From positions 1 through 64,000 of the forward strand of contig PCXB01000076.1 in the NCBI GenBank assembly GCA_002787535.1: a stretch of 64,000 nt of DNA. The letters run 5' to 3'. A program made the translations under genes and the position numbers. This document shows positions 1-6,898 of this stretch, piece after piece (position 1 is the first letter of the stretch; every line of letters begins with the position of its first letter). Below the pieces are notes generated by a model. It worked only from the letters and a program-made list of their open reading frames with translations. It ran no database searches and had not been told where the DNA came from. This DNA is from Deltaproteobacteria bacterium CG11_big_fil_rev_8_21_14_0_20_45_16. Its GTDB lineage: Bacteria; Bdellovibrionota; UBA2394.

Positions 1-294
1 GCTCCTAAAACACGTTGGCAAAAAAATAAATGACAACGAAATGTTGCCTTTGGCTGCCTAAGTCGTAGCCCGTCGCTCCGAGTGGACTCCTGCTAAACTC
101 GGACGGCGTTAAGCTAGCAGGGATGTTCTTACTCGAGTGTCTCAGTCCTTTAAGAACATTATCGATCTGGGTCTCGATCTTGGTAAGCCCGTCTCCCGGC
201 GCTGCCACGATTTAAAAAAAATGTGGAGACTAAACATGTAGAGGGCTTGCGAAAAGCCATTCGGACAGGGGTTCGACTCCCCTCGCCTCCACCA
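1..294 (+). ncRNA. ssrA: tmRNA (5' end cut by window edge)
   Basis: Transfer-messenger RNA that rescues stalled ribosomes together with SmpB, which is encoded at 48278-48748. The 3' end has the tRNA-like T arm (ggttcgactcc) and an encoded CCA at 292-294, and just upstream the family-typical stretch gactaaacatgtag. Near the start a tag reading frame ends at the TAA at 59-61 and reads GKKINDNEMLPLAA if GGC at 17-19 is the resume codon; the -LAA ending is typical of tmRNA proteolysis tags. The resume codon is inferred. The 5' tRNA-like half lies outside the window. Confidence 0.93.
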
Positions 295-363
295 AATTTT
301 TCCAAAGCGAAAAGTAGGGGGTGTCATCGAACGGTTTTCCATAAGAATATTCAGTTGAGCCGT

Positions 364-516
364 TTATTTCTTAAAATCTGGTTGGACTGATTTTAGGCCG
401 CTCACAACGCGAGTGGAGTTGGGGCCAGGTACAAATTTTCTAGGGATGTCTATCGTGAAGGTGCAGCCCGAGCCATCCTTACTCGTTACATGGACGCCGT
501 TCCTTTTCGTTAAGAC
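364..516 (-). pseudogene. 3' remnant of a sensor histidine kinase gene
   Basis: An open frame of about 50 codons with no start codon, beginning against the stop of the upstream YeaQ-type gene and ending at TAA 364-366. It contains NGVHVTSKDGSGCTFTIDIP, which matches the last strand and G2 region of the HATPase domain of histidine kinases (pattern G-x-V-x-S-x-x-G-x-G-[ST]-x-F-x-I-x-[IL]-P). The N-box, G1 box and dimerisation domain are absent. It looks like the tail left after a deletion or insertion joined this locus to the YeaQ operon. Its position beside the 3' end of ssrA, a common integration site, is suggestive only. Confidence 0.5.
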
Positions 517-776
517 TTAAGGGTTTTTCGGCCACCGGTTGCAAATCGATAAATGAGAAGCAAGAGCATGGCGCCGAGAACGGCCGCAATAAATCCTACA
601 GGTTCACCATAGCGATACCATCCAACGACCTGTCCAATGTAAGCTGCCGCCACAGCTCCACCAATGCCCAGTAGGCTTGTAAGTACAAAGCCCCCCGGGT
701 CTCGCCCTGGCATTAAAAACTTTGCGACAGCTCCGATGATCAGGCCGATAATAATGACTACGATAATATTCAACAT
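510..776 (-). CDS. GlsB/YeaQ/YmgE family membrane protein
   Basis: Small inner-membrane protein of 88 residues from the transglycosylase-associated (GlsB/YeaQ/YmgE) family, often linked to envelope or general stress; the biochemical role is unknown. Three hydrophobic segments (about residues 2-18, 30-50, 58-77) are separated by the usual Gly-rich loops, with GLIIGAVAKFLMPGRDPGG near the N-terminus, a family hallmark. AAGGAG lies 8 bases before the ATG. It is the last gene of a three-gene operon, 11 bases after the lipoprotein gene, and its stop abuts a histidine-kinase fragment. Confidence 0.9.
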   Translation of the reverse strand: MLNIIVVIIIGLIIGAVAKFLMPGRDPGGFVLTSLLGIGGAVAAAYIGQVVGWYRYGEPVGFIAAVLGAMLLLLIYRFATGGRKTLKS

Positions 777-787
777 TGTAAGTCTCC

Positions 788-1516
788 TTAATCAAATAGA
801 CCCTTGAAGGTCGAAACTAGTTCGCTAAAGGTTTTTTCCATTCCTTCTTTGAAATCGCCCCACTTATCCTCGGAAGATTCCACAAACTCGTCATAGTCAT
901 TTTTAAGACTCTCGTATTTCTCTTCTAGTTTTGCTTGTTGTTCTTCAATCTCCTTTTTGGCATCTCCTTTTGCTTTGGCCGCATCGACTTTTAAGCTTTC
1001 AATCCGGCCTTCAATCTTGGCTATTTTTTCTGCCGCATCTTCTTTGAACTCTTGACGTTCAAGAGCCGAATTCACTTTCTCCCTAGCGTCATCGATAGCA
1101 TTAATCGCCACTGCTTTCTGGGCATTCCATTTGGCAGCCGATGCTTTTTTGAGGCTGTTGATCTGTGAGTTAGCTTCGGAGAGTGCTGACTTTACTCGAT
1201 CAAGTCGTGTTTTATTGGCCTCACGTACCTTGGGCATCGTCTCTTGACTTTGTTTAGTCTCAAGAGCAGCAATTTTTGTTGTTAAGTCCTCTGCCTGCCG
1301 ACTTAGCTTGGCTTCTACCTCTTCGGGCGTCTTTTCTTCGCCGGTAATGGCGTCTTTGATATCATTTGATTTTTGAATCGCGGTGTCGGTCATGGATTTT
1401 GCGCGATCACCGGCCGACTTTCCATCGTTTCCGCAAGCTACGGCCGACGTTAAAAGTATGGTTAGACTAAGAATTTTTAGATTTTGGTTTGGGTTGTATA
1501 GTTTCCTGTTTTTCAT
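788..1516 (-). CDS. Coiled-coil lipoprotein with KW repeats
   Basis: Predicted lipoprotein of 242 residues: hydrophobic signal at 13-27, lipobox SAVAC with Cys28, then an almost wholly charged alpha-helical coiled coil. Two segments contain a Lys-Trp pair (129-130 and 218-219). The second runs into F-x-E-L-x(4)-FKGLFD at the C-terminus, nearly the same as the end of the neighbouring 117-residue protein. It resembles the small coiled-coil proteins with Trp-containing amphipathic repeats common in former Deltaproteobacteria. AGGA lies about 7 bases before the ATG. It is the middle gene of the operon. Function unknown; an envelope stress or stabilising role is inferred from the YeaQ-type neighbour. 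Confidence 0.8.
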   Translation of the reverse strand: MKNRKLYNPNQNLKILSLTILLTSAVACGNDGKSAGDRAKSMTDTAIQKSNDIKDAITGEEKTPEEVEAKLSRQAEDLTTKIAALETKQSQETMPKVREANKTRLDRVKSALSEANSQINSLKKASAAKWNAQKAVAINAIDDAREKVNSALERQEFKEDAAEKIAKIEGRIESLKVDAAKAKGDAKKEIEEQQAKLEEKYESLKNDYDEFVESSEDKWGDFKEGMEKTFSELVSTFKGLFD

Positions 1517-1526
1517 AAGCAGTCCT

Positions 1527-1540
1527 TTATAACGTTATAA
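1527..1540. promoter_or_regulatory. 14-bp perfect palindrome upstream of the coiled-coil lipoprotein gene
   Basis: TTATAACGTTATAA is its own reverse complement and also a tandem of CGTTATAA-like units. It lies just upstream of the ribosome binding site of the lipoprotein gene, so it could be an operator, an internal promoter or a small mRNA hairpin. No regulator is assigned. Confidence 0.35.
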
Positions 1541-1609
1541 CGTACTCAGAGACTGAATGGCGGCGCTCTTCATTCGAGCACCGCAATTCAGAACTCCAGT
1601 TGATTTGAA

Positions 1610-1963
1610 TCAGTTAAATAGGCCCTTGAAGTTCATCGACAAGTCTTGAAAGCTCTTTTGAAAAGCTTCTTTCTCGGCGGCCCATTTTTCCTTAGTGCAA
1701 TTCTTGAGTTCGTCTAGGCCGCTTTTTACTTCTTTATATTTGGTGTCTAGCCTCGTCAGGTTTTCATCTGCCTTTCTTCTCAAATCGCCCACTAATCGGG
1801 AATTGTCTTCCCGCATAGAATTCATCTTTGTTTGGATCTTATTAAGCTTTTCACGAATATCGCTGATATATGTATCTTGATCCGCGGGACCACTCGAAAC
1901 ATGGCTTTCGTGGGCATCTACTTTTTTGCTACTTGAGCTTGAGTTATTTATTGGTTGGGTCAT
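1610..1963 (-). CDS. Small coiled-coil protein sharing the FKGLF C-terminus
   Basis: Soluble protein of 117 residues without a signal peptide. A Ser/His-rich disordered N-terminus (1-30) is followed by a charged coiled coil (31-117). It shares with the next gene product a TRLD...KW spacing (70-73 and 93-94, against 103-106 and 129-130) and the ending F-x-D-L-x(4)-FKGLFN, so the two look paralogous with different locations: this one cytoplasmic, the other a lipoprotein. AGGAG is 8 bases before the ATG. First gene of the operon with the lipoprotein and YeaQ-type genes. Function unknown. Confidence 0.75.
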   Translation of the reverse strand: MTQPINNSSSSSKKVDAHESHVSSGPADQDTYISDIREKLNKIQTKMNSMREDNSRLVGDLRRKADENLTRLDTKYKEVKSGLDELKNCTKEKWAAEKEAFQKSFQDLSMNFKGLFN

Positions 1964-2191
1964 TGTATTCTCCTATAGGACACATGAAGGCATCTCTAGG
2001 CTGCTGCGTTCAAGAACAACTTAGATTTTAGATTGTTAGAATTTAAAAAAAGTAAGGGCGGAGTGTTCGAAGTGAAACTTCTCGATTACCTAAATCGACC
2101 TTAGGCGCTCTTTTGGCTATTAGATACTGGCTTTAGTCGGTCTTTCAATATCACCTGAGGAGAGTCCAAGCTTGTTTACAAGTAGTACATC

Positions 2192-2836
2192 TTATAGAAT
2201 TTCGGACCGCAGCTGTGTGAGAAATGCCTTCAGAAACTCCGTACGCTTTCGGCCATCTTCCTTTGCTGCAGGAGTTTGAAGTTTATTGGCTACTTTGAGT
2301 AATTTTACAAAGAAATGATCTAGGTTATTAGTGTTATCATCCGGAGTACGAGATTCAGCATAGGGATCTTCATCTGAGTAAAACGGTCTATTCAGTTTTC
2401 CTCCAAGACTAAAGCACCTAGCAACTCCAATAGCCCCTAAGCCATCAAGACGATCGGCATCTTGCAAGACTTTGGCCTCGATTGTTTCAGCCACGATACC
2501 AGAAGAAAAGCTATGAGCAGCGATGGCATGAGCTATACCATCAAAATATTTTTCCGGATACTTGAGCTCTTTTAAAATCCCCAAGGCTTTTTTTGCTGAA
2601 AGACTCGAAACTTGAGATCGTTGTGGATCAGATTTTTCAATAACTTCGCAATCATGAAGATAGGCTGCGGGCACCACAATATTTAAATCCGCATTTTCTA
2701 ATTCTGAAAGCTTCTTGGCTGCCCTGACGACACGTTCAATATGCAAAATATCATGAGAAGGATCGGGATTTTCCTTGCATATTTCAACCATCAATTTTTT
2801 GAGAACAGATTCGATCTCTTCAAAATACTTCGCCAT
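2192..2836 (-). CDS. HD-domain phosphohydrolase (YedJ/YpgQ-like)
   Basis: A 214-residue metal-dependent phosphohydrolase of the HD superfamily. The metal ligands are visible: His32 in the DPSHDILHIERV segment, His61-Asp62 in AAYLHDCEV, and Asp126 in VLQDADRLDGLGA. The length and the closing DADRLD-GLGAIG element fit the YedJ/YpgQ group, some members of which hydrolyse (d)NTPs or other nucleotides; the substrate here cannot be read from sequence. It stands alone between intergenic gaps. Confidence 0.87.
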   Translation of the reverse strand: MAKYFEEIESVLKKLMVEICKENPDPSHDILHIERVVRAAKKLSELENADLNIVVPAAYLHDCEVIEKSDPQRSQVSSLSAKKALGILKELKYPEKYFDGIAHAIAAHSFSSGIVAETIEAKVLQDADRLDGLGAIGVARCFSLGGKLNRPFYSDEDPYAESRTPDDNTNNLDHFFVKLLKVANKLQTPAAKEDGRKRTEFLKAFLTQLRSEIL

Positions 2837-2916
2837 TCAACCTTTTAACCTTACAGGGTAGGCGACACAAGTCTCGTACAAAGAAGAGAGGTCTGAGCTT
2901 ACTCTCCAGAAATCGA

Positions 2917-3729
2917 CTATTTAGAATCCGGAAAATCTACAGTCGGCATTTCGTCCTTAGGAACATTGGCTACACATAAAAATAAACGGTAGGCCTGATA
3001 GTTGACCACTCGACGGATAAAAGTCCCATACATACCCTCGTGATAATCGATTGGGCCGACTACCGCTGTCCCTGATGCATCAAAGGTATAGGCTCGACGA
3101 ATATTCTTCTTTTTGTCTGAATTCGATTGCGGTGCCACAGTGCTGGTCCACAAAGTAAAGTAGGTCCAAGTCGGGAAAGAAAATATAGAAGTCGATTCGT
3201 CATCCTTGCCACCTCGGACAGTATGGCGGAATAGCCCATTGGAGGATGTCGCAAAAAATACATCCTTAGCCTTTCCCTTAATTATCACTTCGGCGTCCTC
3301 TTTCGTGGGTAAGCGGAAATCTAGCTCATTGGACTGCTTCAATTCAGTATATTTAGAAGAATCGTTACAAGCTTCAACGGCATCGGGATAGAAAACCGCA
3401 TTGCCTCCATAGTCACCAGCGTAATTTTCCCGATCCATGCCATCTCCGTTGTGAGAGGTCACGGCCAGACCCGAAACCAAATCCACCCATATTTGGCGGC
3501 CACTTTCGTCCATACTTAAAAGCTGCCATGCATATTTCTTCCCCTTGCTTTCAATCACGTGCACCGAATCAAAATATTGGAGGTGACAATCATACATTCT
3601 CACCTCTGTGGATCCTGATTGGCCACAAGGCTCAAGTTTTTTCTTGGTGTACAAAACTTGTCCAAAACTAACGGATGAAAAAGACAGGATCATCACGATA
3701 AACGTGAAAATTCGAATTGATATATCCAT
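2917..3729 (-). CDS. Secreted Lcl/DUF1566-like domain protein
   Basis: Exported protein of 270 residues with a signal peptide (MDISIRIFTFIVMILSFSSV, cleavage after SFG). The body has features of the Lcl/DUF1566 C-type-lectin-like fold: IWVDLVSGL, a NYAGDYGG segment, a Cys-containing helix, DFRLPTKEDAEVI, WTST and a final YRLFLCVAN. That domain occurs in surface proteins of many Gram-negatives; the ligand is unknown. An upstream in-frame ATG at 3744 exists, but GGGAG lies 9 bases before the ATG at 3729, which decides the start. No operon partner. Confidence 0.72.
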   Translation of the reverse strand: MDISIRIFTFIVMILSFSSVSFGQVLYTKKKLEPCGQSGSTEVRMYDCHLQYFDSVHVIESKGKKYAWQLLSMDESGRQIWVDLVSGLAVTSHNGDGMDRENYAGDYGGNAVFYPDAVEACNDSSKYTELKQSNELDFRLPTKEDAEVIIKGKAKDVFFATSSNGLFRHTVRGGKDDESTSIFSFPTWTYFTLWTSTVAPQSNSDKKKNIRRAYTFDASGTAVVGPIDYHEGMYGTFIRRVVNYQAYRLFLCVANVPKDEMPTVDFPDSK

Positions 3730-3917
3730 ACACTTATCTCCCATATAAATTCAAAGCCCCAACTACAAGACACCTTTAGCACGCTCACCGGTATTCTGGA
3801 ATACCGCACAAATTGTTTCATAAGTCTGGCATAATTACCCGACAGTAGGCGCGAAAAACCGTTTAAATTCATATTGATAGCCTAGAATCTTGGCACGAAG
3901 ATTGAAGGTATTGAGGT

Positions 3918-4290
3918 ATGCGCAATCTCTCGGGATTCCTTATCCTTTTAGGCCTTCTCCCTATTTATCTTCAGGCACCTAGTCACCCCCACTACCCGAC
4001 CCCTCGATATACTTGGATCCAGTGATTCCCAAAATTCTAGTTCACGTGAAAATCAAACCTCAGGAATAAGCTCCATCCAGGTCACTGGCGGGGTCAATGC
4101 TTGCAGTCTCCGTGTGAATGAAGCCTCCACGCAGGAACCGCCCTCCTCGATTGTATTCTTTAGTCTTGTCCTCATTTTTATGAGTTTATGGGCGCGGCAA
4201 ATCTTTTCTCGGCTTTTCAATCGCCTCAATCGGCGCGAGGTCGTCGATTCGATTGAAGGAATTTCCGGACATCGTACGAATGTGGAATAG
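3918..4290 (+). pseudogene. Probable frameshifted gene for a small secreted protein with a C-terminal TM tag
   Basis: From ATG 3918 the frame gives a clean signal peptide (MRNLSGFLILLGLLPIYLQA) and stops at TGA 4023-4025. The +1 frame from about position 3990 stays open to TAG 4288-4290 and encodes a Ser/Asn/Thr-rich stretch, then ACSLRVNEASTQEPP, a hydrophobic helix (SSIVFFSLVLIFMSLW) and ARQ. Removing one C from the five-C run at 3986-3990 fuses both parts into one protein of about 123 residues. The CS-spacer-helix-Arg end resembles that of the protein at 46503-47534. The last 100 bases overlap the opposite gene. Could be decay, a sequencing error or chance. Confidence 0.35.
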
Positions 4291-4992
4291 ATAGTGACTG
4301 CCCGGAATATGCTTTGGAATCTCAATTATTTTTGTAAAAGGCGTTGAGCCCGGACAATCTCGAAGATTTTGTTCGAGTACGATCGGCAAAACTTCAATGA
4401 CATTATCAATCGTTCGAGAAATGGGAATTCTATTTTCGAACTCGAAGCAAGTTCCCGGAAAGGTTCCTACTAAGGCCAAATAACGGGCTGTGATTTGGCG
4501 ACGGGCATCTCGTTTATAAACAACATAAGAAGAATCCACAGGCGCATAGATATAGCTATCACGTTTGCGACTTGTGGCTTTGGCAACTGGAAGATCTCCT
4601 TTGTGTCGCAAGTCTCGATTAGCTTCTTCAAGATCAAAAATTTTATAGCTGCCCTCGTCAAGAATGCCGATATCAACGACTTGCATAAAAGGGGTCATCA
4701 CTTGTGCACAAATATCCTCATATTGATAGGCAGAGATTCGAAAACCAATTTCATCTTGAGCCAGACGTTCCAGCTTCACTTCTTTAATTCGATAACAAGG
4801 GTTTGGAAATTGGCCTTCCAGAATGATCTGAGCAACATCGTTATCATCAAACCCGGCTGGTGTATAAACCTTGGCCGCAGTGATTTCGATCGAAGTTGGC
4901 TTCTCCTGTGCAAAGACATCCACAGCCGCAACATACCCAAGCACTACAGCCCCTATGAAAATAAAATTCGCGCGATAAAAAACTGCCGACAT
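4186..4992 (-). CDS. Secreted protein with an internal duplication, two cysteines per repeat
   Basis: Exported protein of 268 residues; signal peptide at about 1-28 ending VFAQ. Residues 38-120 and 145-236 are diverged copies of one domain. Aligned landmarks are YTPA/YAPV, GQFPNPCY/GTFPGTCF, DICAQVMTPFMQVVDI/RDCPGSTPFTKIIEI and EGSYKIF/PGSHYLF. Each copy has two cysteines (66 and 95; 182 and 213), probably one disulphide per repeat. A strong GGAGGGG precedes the ATG. Family not recognised; periplasmic or surface location inferred. Confidence 0.7.
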   Translation of the reverse strand: MSAVFYRANFIFIGAVVLGYVAAVDVFAQEKPTSIEITAAKVYTPAGFDDNDVAQIILEGQFPNPCYRIKEVKLERLAQDEIGFRISAYQYEDICAQVMTPFMQVVDIGILDEGSYKIFDLEEANRDLRHKGDLPVAKATSRKRDSYIYAPVDSSYVVYKRDARRQITARYLALVGTFPGTCFEFENRIPISRTIDNVIEVLPIVLEQNLRDCPGSTPFTKIIEIPKHIPGSHYLFHIRTMSGNSFNRIDDLAPIEAIEKPRKDLPRP

Positions 4993-5077
4993 ATCCCCTC
5001 CAGAATTGTGTTAACGGACTTAATTTCCCAGAAACCTTGAGCGCGGCACAAGGCTTATTCAATGTTTTCGACGAAAG

Positions 5078-6244
5078 TCAGGCCTTTTGAGGAGCATCTT
5101 CGCGCCTAGTCAACTCGGCCAATAATTCGAGATGCGGCGTATGGGGAAATTGGTCGACCGGCTGCAACTCTGACAATTCCCAGCCCACCAATGAACTTAT
5201 GTCTCGAATAAAATCCGGAATCGAACAAGAGATATAGAATATTTTTTGTAGACTCGGAAAGTTTTCAATAAATTTTGAAATAGATTTAAATCCAATTCGA
5301 GGTGGATCTAATACTAAAACTCGAGCCTCCGGCATCGACGATTTAATTTTTCCCCAGGACTCGCTCAAAAAAATATCTGCCTGTAACACTTCCACATTTA
5401 CAAGGTCTCTATCCTTAAGTTTCTCCAGAGAGTGTGGAGTCGATTCCACCGCCAATGTCTGATGCGATGAAAAGCGAGAAAGAATTTCAGTAAAATTTCC
5501 TGACCCACAAAATAACTCAACAATTGGCCCTCGATCTTTTTCACTAAGATTGGAAATTTTATCTTCCAACCAAGATTTCATTCTTAGATTTTGATCTTCG
5601 TCGGCTTGCTTGAAGGCTTGTCGCGCATTGAGTTTGATTGCCTCAGCCTCTAATCCATCATCGATCTCAATGAAATTCCAGTCATGTCCCGGAGAGGCCT
5701 TCCAGTTTTCAGATGGGAGCTGCTTTCGTAATCCCACCAAAAGATCCCGACACTTGTCATTTAAAATCAAACAATCTTCGATCTCGGCAATCTCATGGCT
5801 TCCCGCCGAGACATAGCCGATTCTTTTCCCATCAGTCTTAAACTGCGCGCGATTTCGAAACCCCAATGTTTTTGGCGAGGCCCAAATCGGCTTGAGCGCA
5901 TCAACCGATGTCAAAAGATTAGCTCGTTTCATAGCCTGAGAAACAAACTTTGTCTTAGCAACAAGCTGCTCATTGTATTCGACCATCATCCACGGACAGC
6001 CCCCGCAACTGCCAAACTCAAAACCATGATGCGGGCAGCTTGGCGTGACTCTTACTGGAGAGGTTGTCTCTAATTTAATTAAACGAGCATGACCATATCG
6101 CTTTTTCTCGGATTCAATCCTAAAAATTCCTTCATCACCAACCCAGGTCCCGGGAACAAAAAACACTTTCCCAGAAGGATGATCCACAATACCCAGACCT
6201 AGGCTTGAAATATCGCGAACTTTAGCTTTGAACTCTTCGGACAC
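5078..6244 (-). CDS. 23S rRNA/tRNA (uracil-C5) methyltransferase, RlmD/TrmA family
   Basis: SAM-dependent m5U methyltransferase of 388 residues. N-terminal TRAM domain (about 5-60), a 4Fe-4S cluster set (Cys70, Cys80, Cys83, Cys158), SAM motif ELFCGSGNFTE (243-253), DPPR (313-316), catalytic nucleophile Cys340 in FYISCSIPD, and the family C-terminus DQFPHTPHLELL with the general-base Glu near 373. TRAM plus cluster points to the RlmD (23S U1939) or RlmC side rather than TrmA, but the exact target cannot be fixed. It is slightly shorter than E. coli RlmD. Transcribed after exoD with a 10-base gap. Confidence 0.9.
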   Translation of the reverse strand: MSEEFKAKVRDISSLGLGIVDHPSGKVFFVPGTWVGDEGIFRIESEKKRYGHARLIKLETTSPVRVTPSCPHHGFEFGSCGGCPWMMVEYNEQLVAKTKFVSQAMKRANLLTSVDALKPIWASPKTLGFRNRAQFKTDGKRIGYVSAGSHEIAEIEDCLILNDKCRDLLVGLRKQLPSENWKASPGHDWNFIEIDDGLEAEAIKLNARQAFKQADEDQNLRMKSWLEDKISNLSEKDRGPIVELFCGSGNFTEILSRFSSHQTLAVESTPHSLEKLKDRDLVNVEVLQADIFLSESWGKIKSSMPEARVLVLDPPRIGFKSISKFIENFPSLQKIFYISCSIPDFIRDISSLVGWELSELQPVDQFPHTPHLELLAELTRREDAPQKA

Positions 6245-6254
6245 TTATTGGCGC

Positions 6255-6887
6255 TTAGCTTTTTGATTTCAAAAACTCAAGTGGCTGATCGTAGCCCTCA
6301 AGACCATAGTAAAGAATAGCGACAGCCCCCAAAATATAAGCCGTTATCACCGCTACGGCCAGGGCACCAAATACTAGCCCCCAAAGCCCATCATCCTCCA
6401 TCTGGGAGAGCGCCAAACAAAAGATAACCATCGCCGGCAAAGTATTGGTTAGTGGAATCGGTGCCTGTATGACTAAGGACAACAAGGCGACTAAAATTCC
6501 CACACTAATATGCCCAACTCGCGAACTAAGCCATCGCAGCCGAGGTCTAAATAGCTTCTCAAAACGAACTAAAACCCACGTTAAGCCTGCAATCATTTTC
6601 TTCGCTGTGGACTTTCTTATTTTCAGCAGAAGGAGCTTCTCCGGCAGCCAAAGTTGCTGACGGCCCGCTATCATCTGCAATGCAATTAAAAAAATTCCTA
6701 AGCCCAGTGGCGTGCTTATTCCTGCCGCCGGGATGGGAAGAGCGCTCGGAAGCGCCAAGACCAGCATCACCACTCCAAAAGCTTTATCGCCGGTAGCTTT
6801 TACAAAGTCACCTAAACGTATACTTGGAGCACTTCCTGCGTTTTCAATAACTATTTCTAAGTCTCGAGAAAGACTCCGACCCTTCAT
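6255..6887 (-). CDS. ExoD family membrane protein
   Basis: Integral membrane protein of 210 residues in the ExoD (exopolysaccharide synthesis) family. The first 35 residues are soluble (LGDFVKATGDKAFGVVMLVL is the family entry motif), followed by PSALPIPAAGISTPLG, QMIAGRQQLWLP and four to five hydrophobic segments, the last ending at AILYYGL. ExoD was named from rhizobial mutants with altered exopolysaccharide and alkali sensitivity; the molecular role is unknown. It sits between the FAH-like gene and the methyltransferase gene on the same strand, with gaps near 10 bases, so the three are probably cotranscribed. Confidence 0.87.
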   Translation of the reverse strand: MKGRSLSRDLEIVIENAGSAPSIRLGDFVKATGDKAFGVVMLVLALPSALPIPAAGISTPLGLGIFLIALQMIAGRQQLWLPEKLLLLKIRKSTAKKMIAGLTWVLVRFEKLFRPRLRWLSSRVGHISVGILVALLSLVIQAPIPLTNTLPAMVIFCLALSQMEDDGLWGLVFGALAVAVITAYILGAVAILYYGLEGYDQPLEFLKSKS

Positions 6888-6898
6888 TCACAAAGATA

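Noticed and set aside
5..208. 67-residue minus-strand frame over positions 5-208
   Set aside because: Lies wholly within the structural RNA ssrA on the other strand; no ribosome site or homology.
142..342. 66-residue minus-strand frame containing WWRRGESNPCPNGF across the ssrA 3' end
   Set aside because: This RRGESNPCP-type peptide is the known spurious translation of the antisense of tRNA/tmRNA 3' ends; the region is tmRNA.
4053..4325. 90-residue minus-strand frame near the end of the secreted repeat protein gene
   Set aside because: Different frame from the real gene, Arg/Thr-rich shadow with no motif.
4495..5040. 181-residue plus-strand frame with a mildly hydrophobic character
   Set aside because: Opposite to the secreted repeat protein, which has a strong ribosome site, signal peptide and internal repeat; the plus frame shows no domain.
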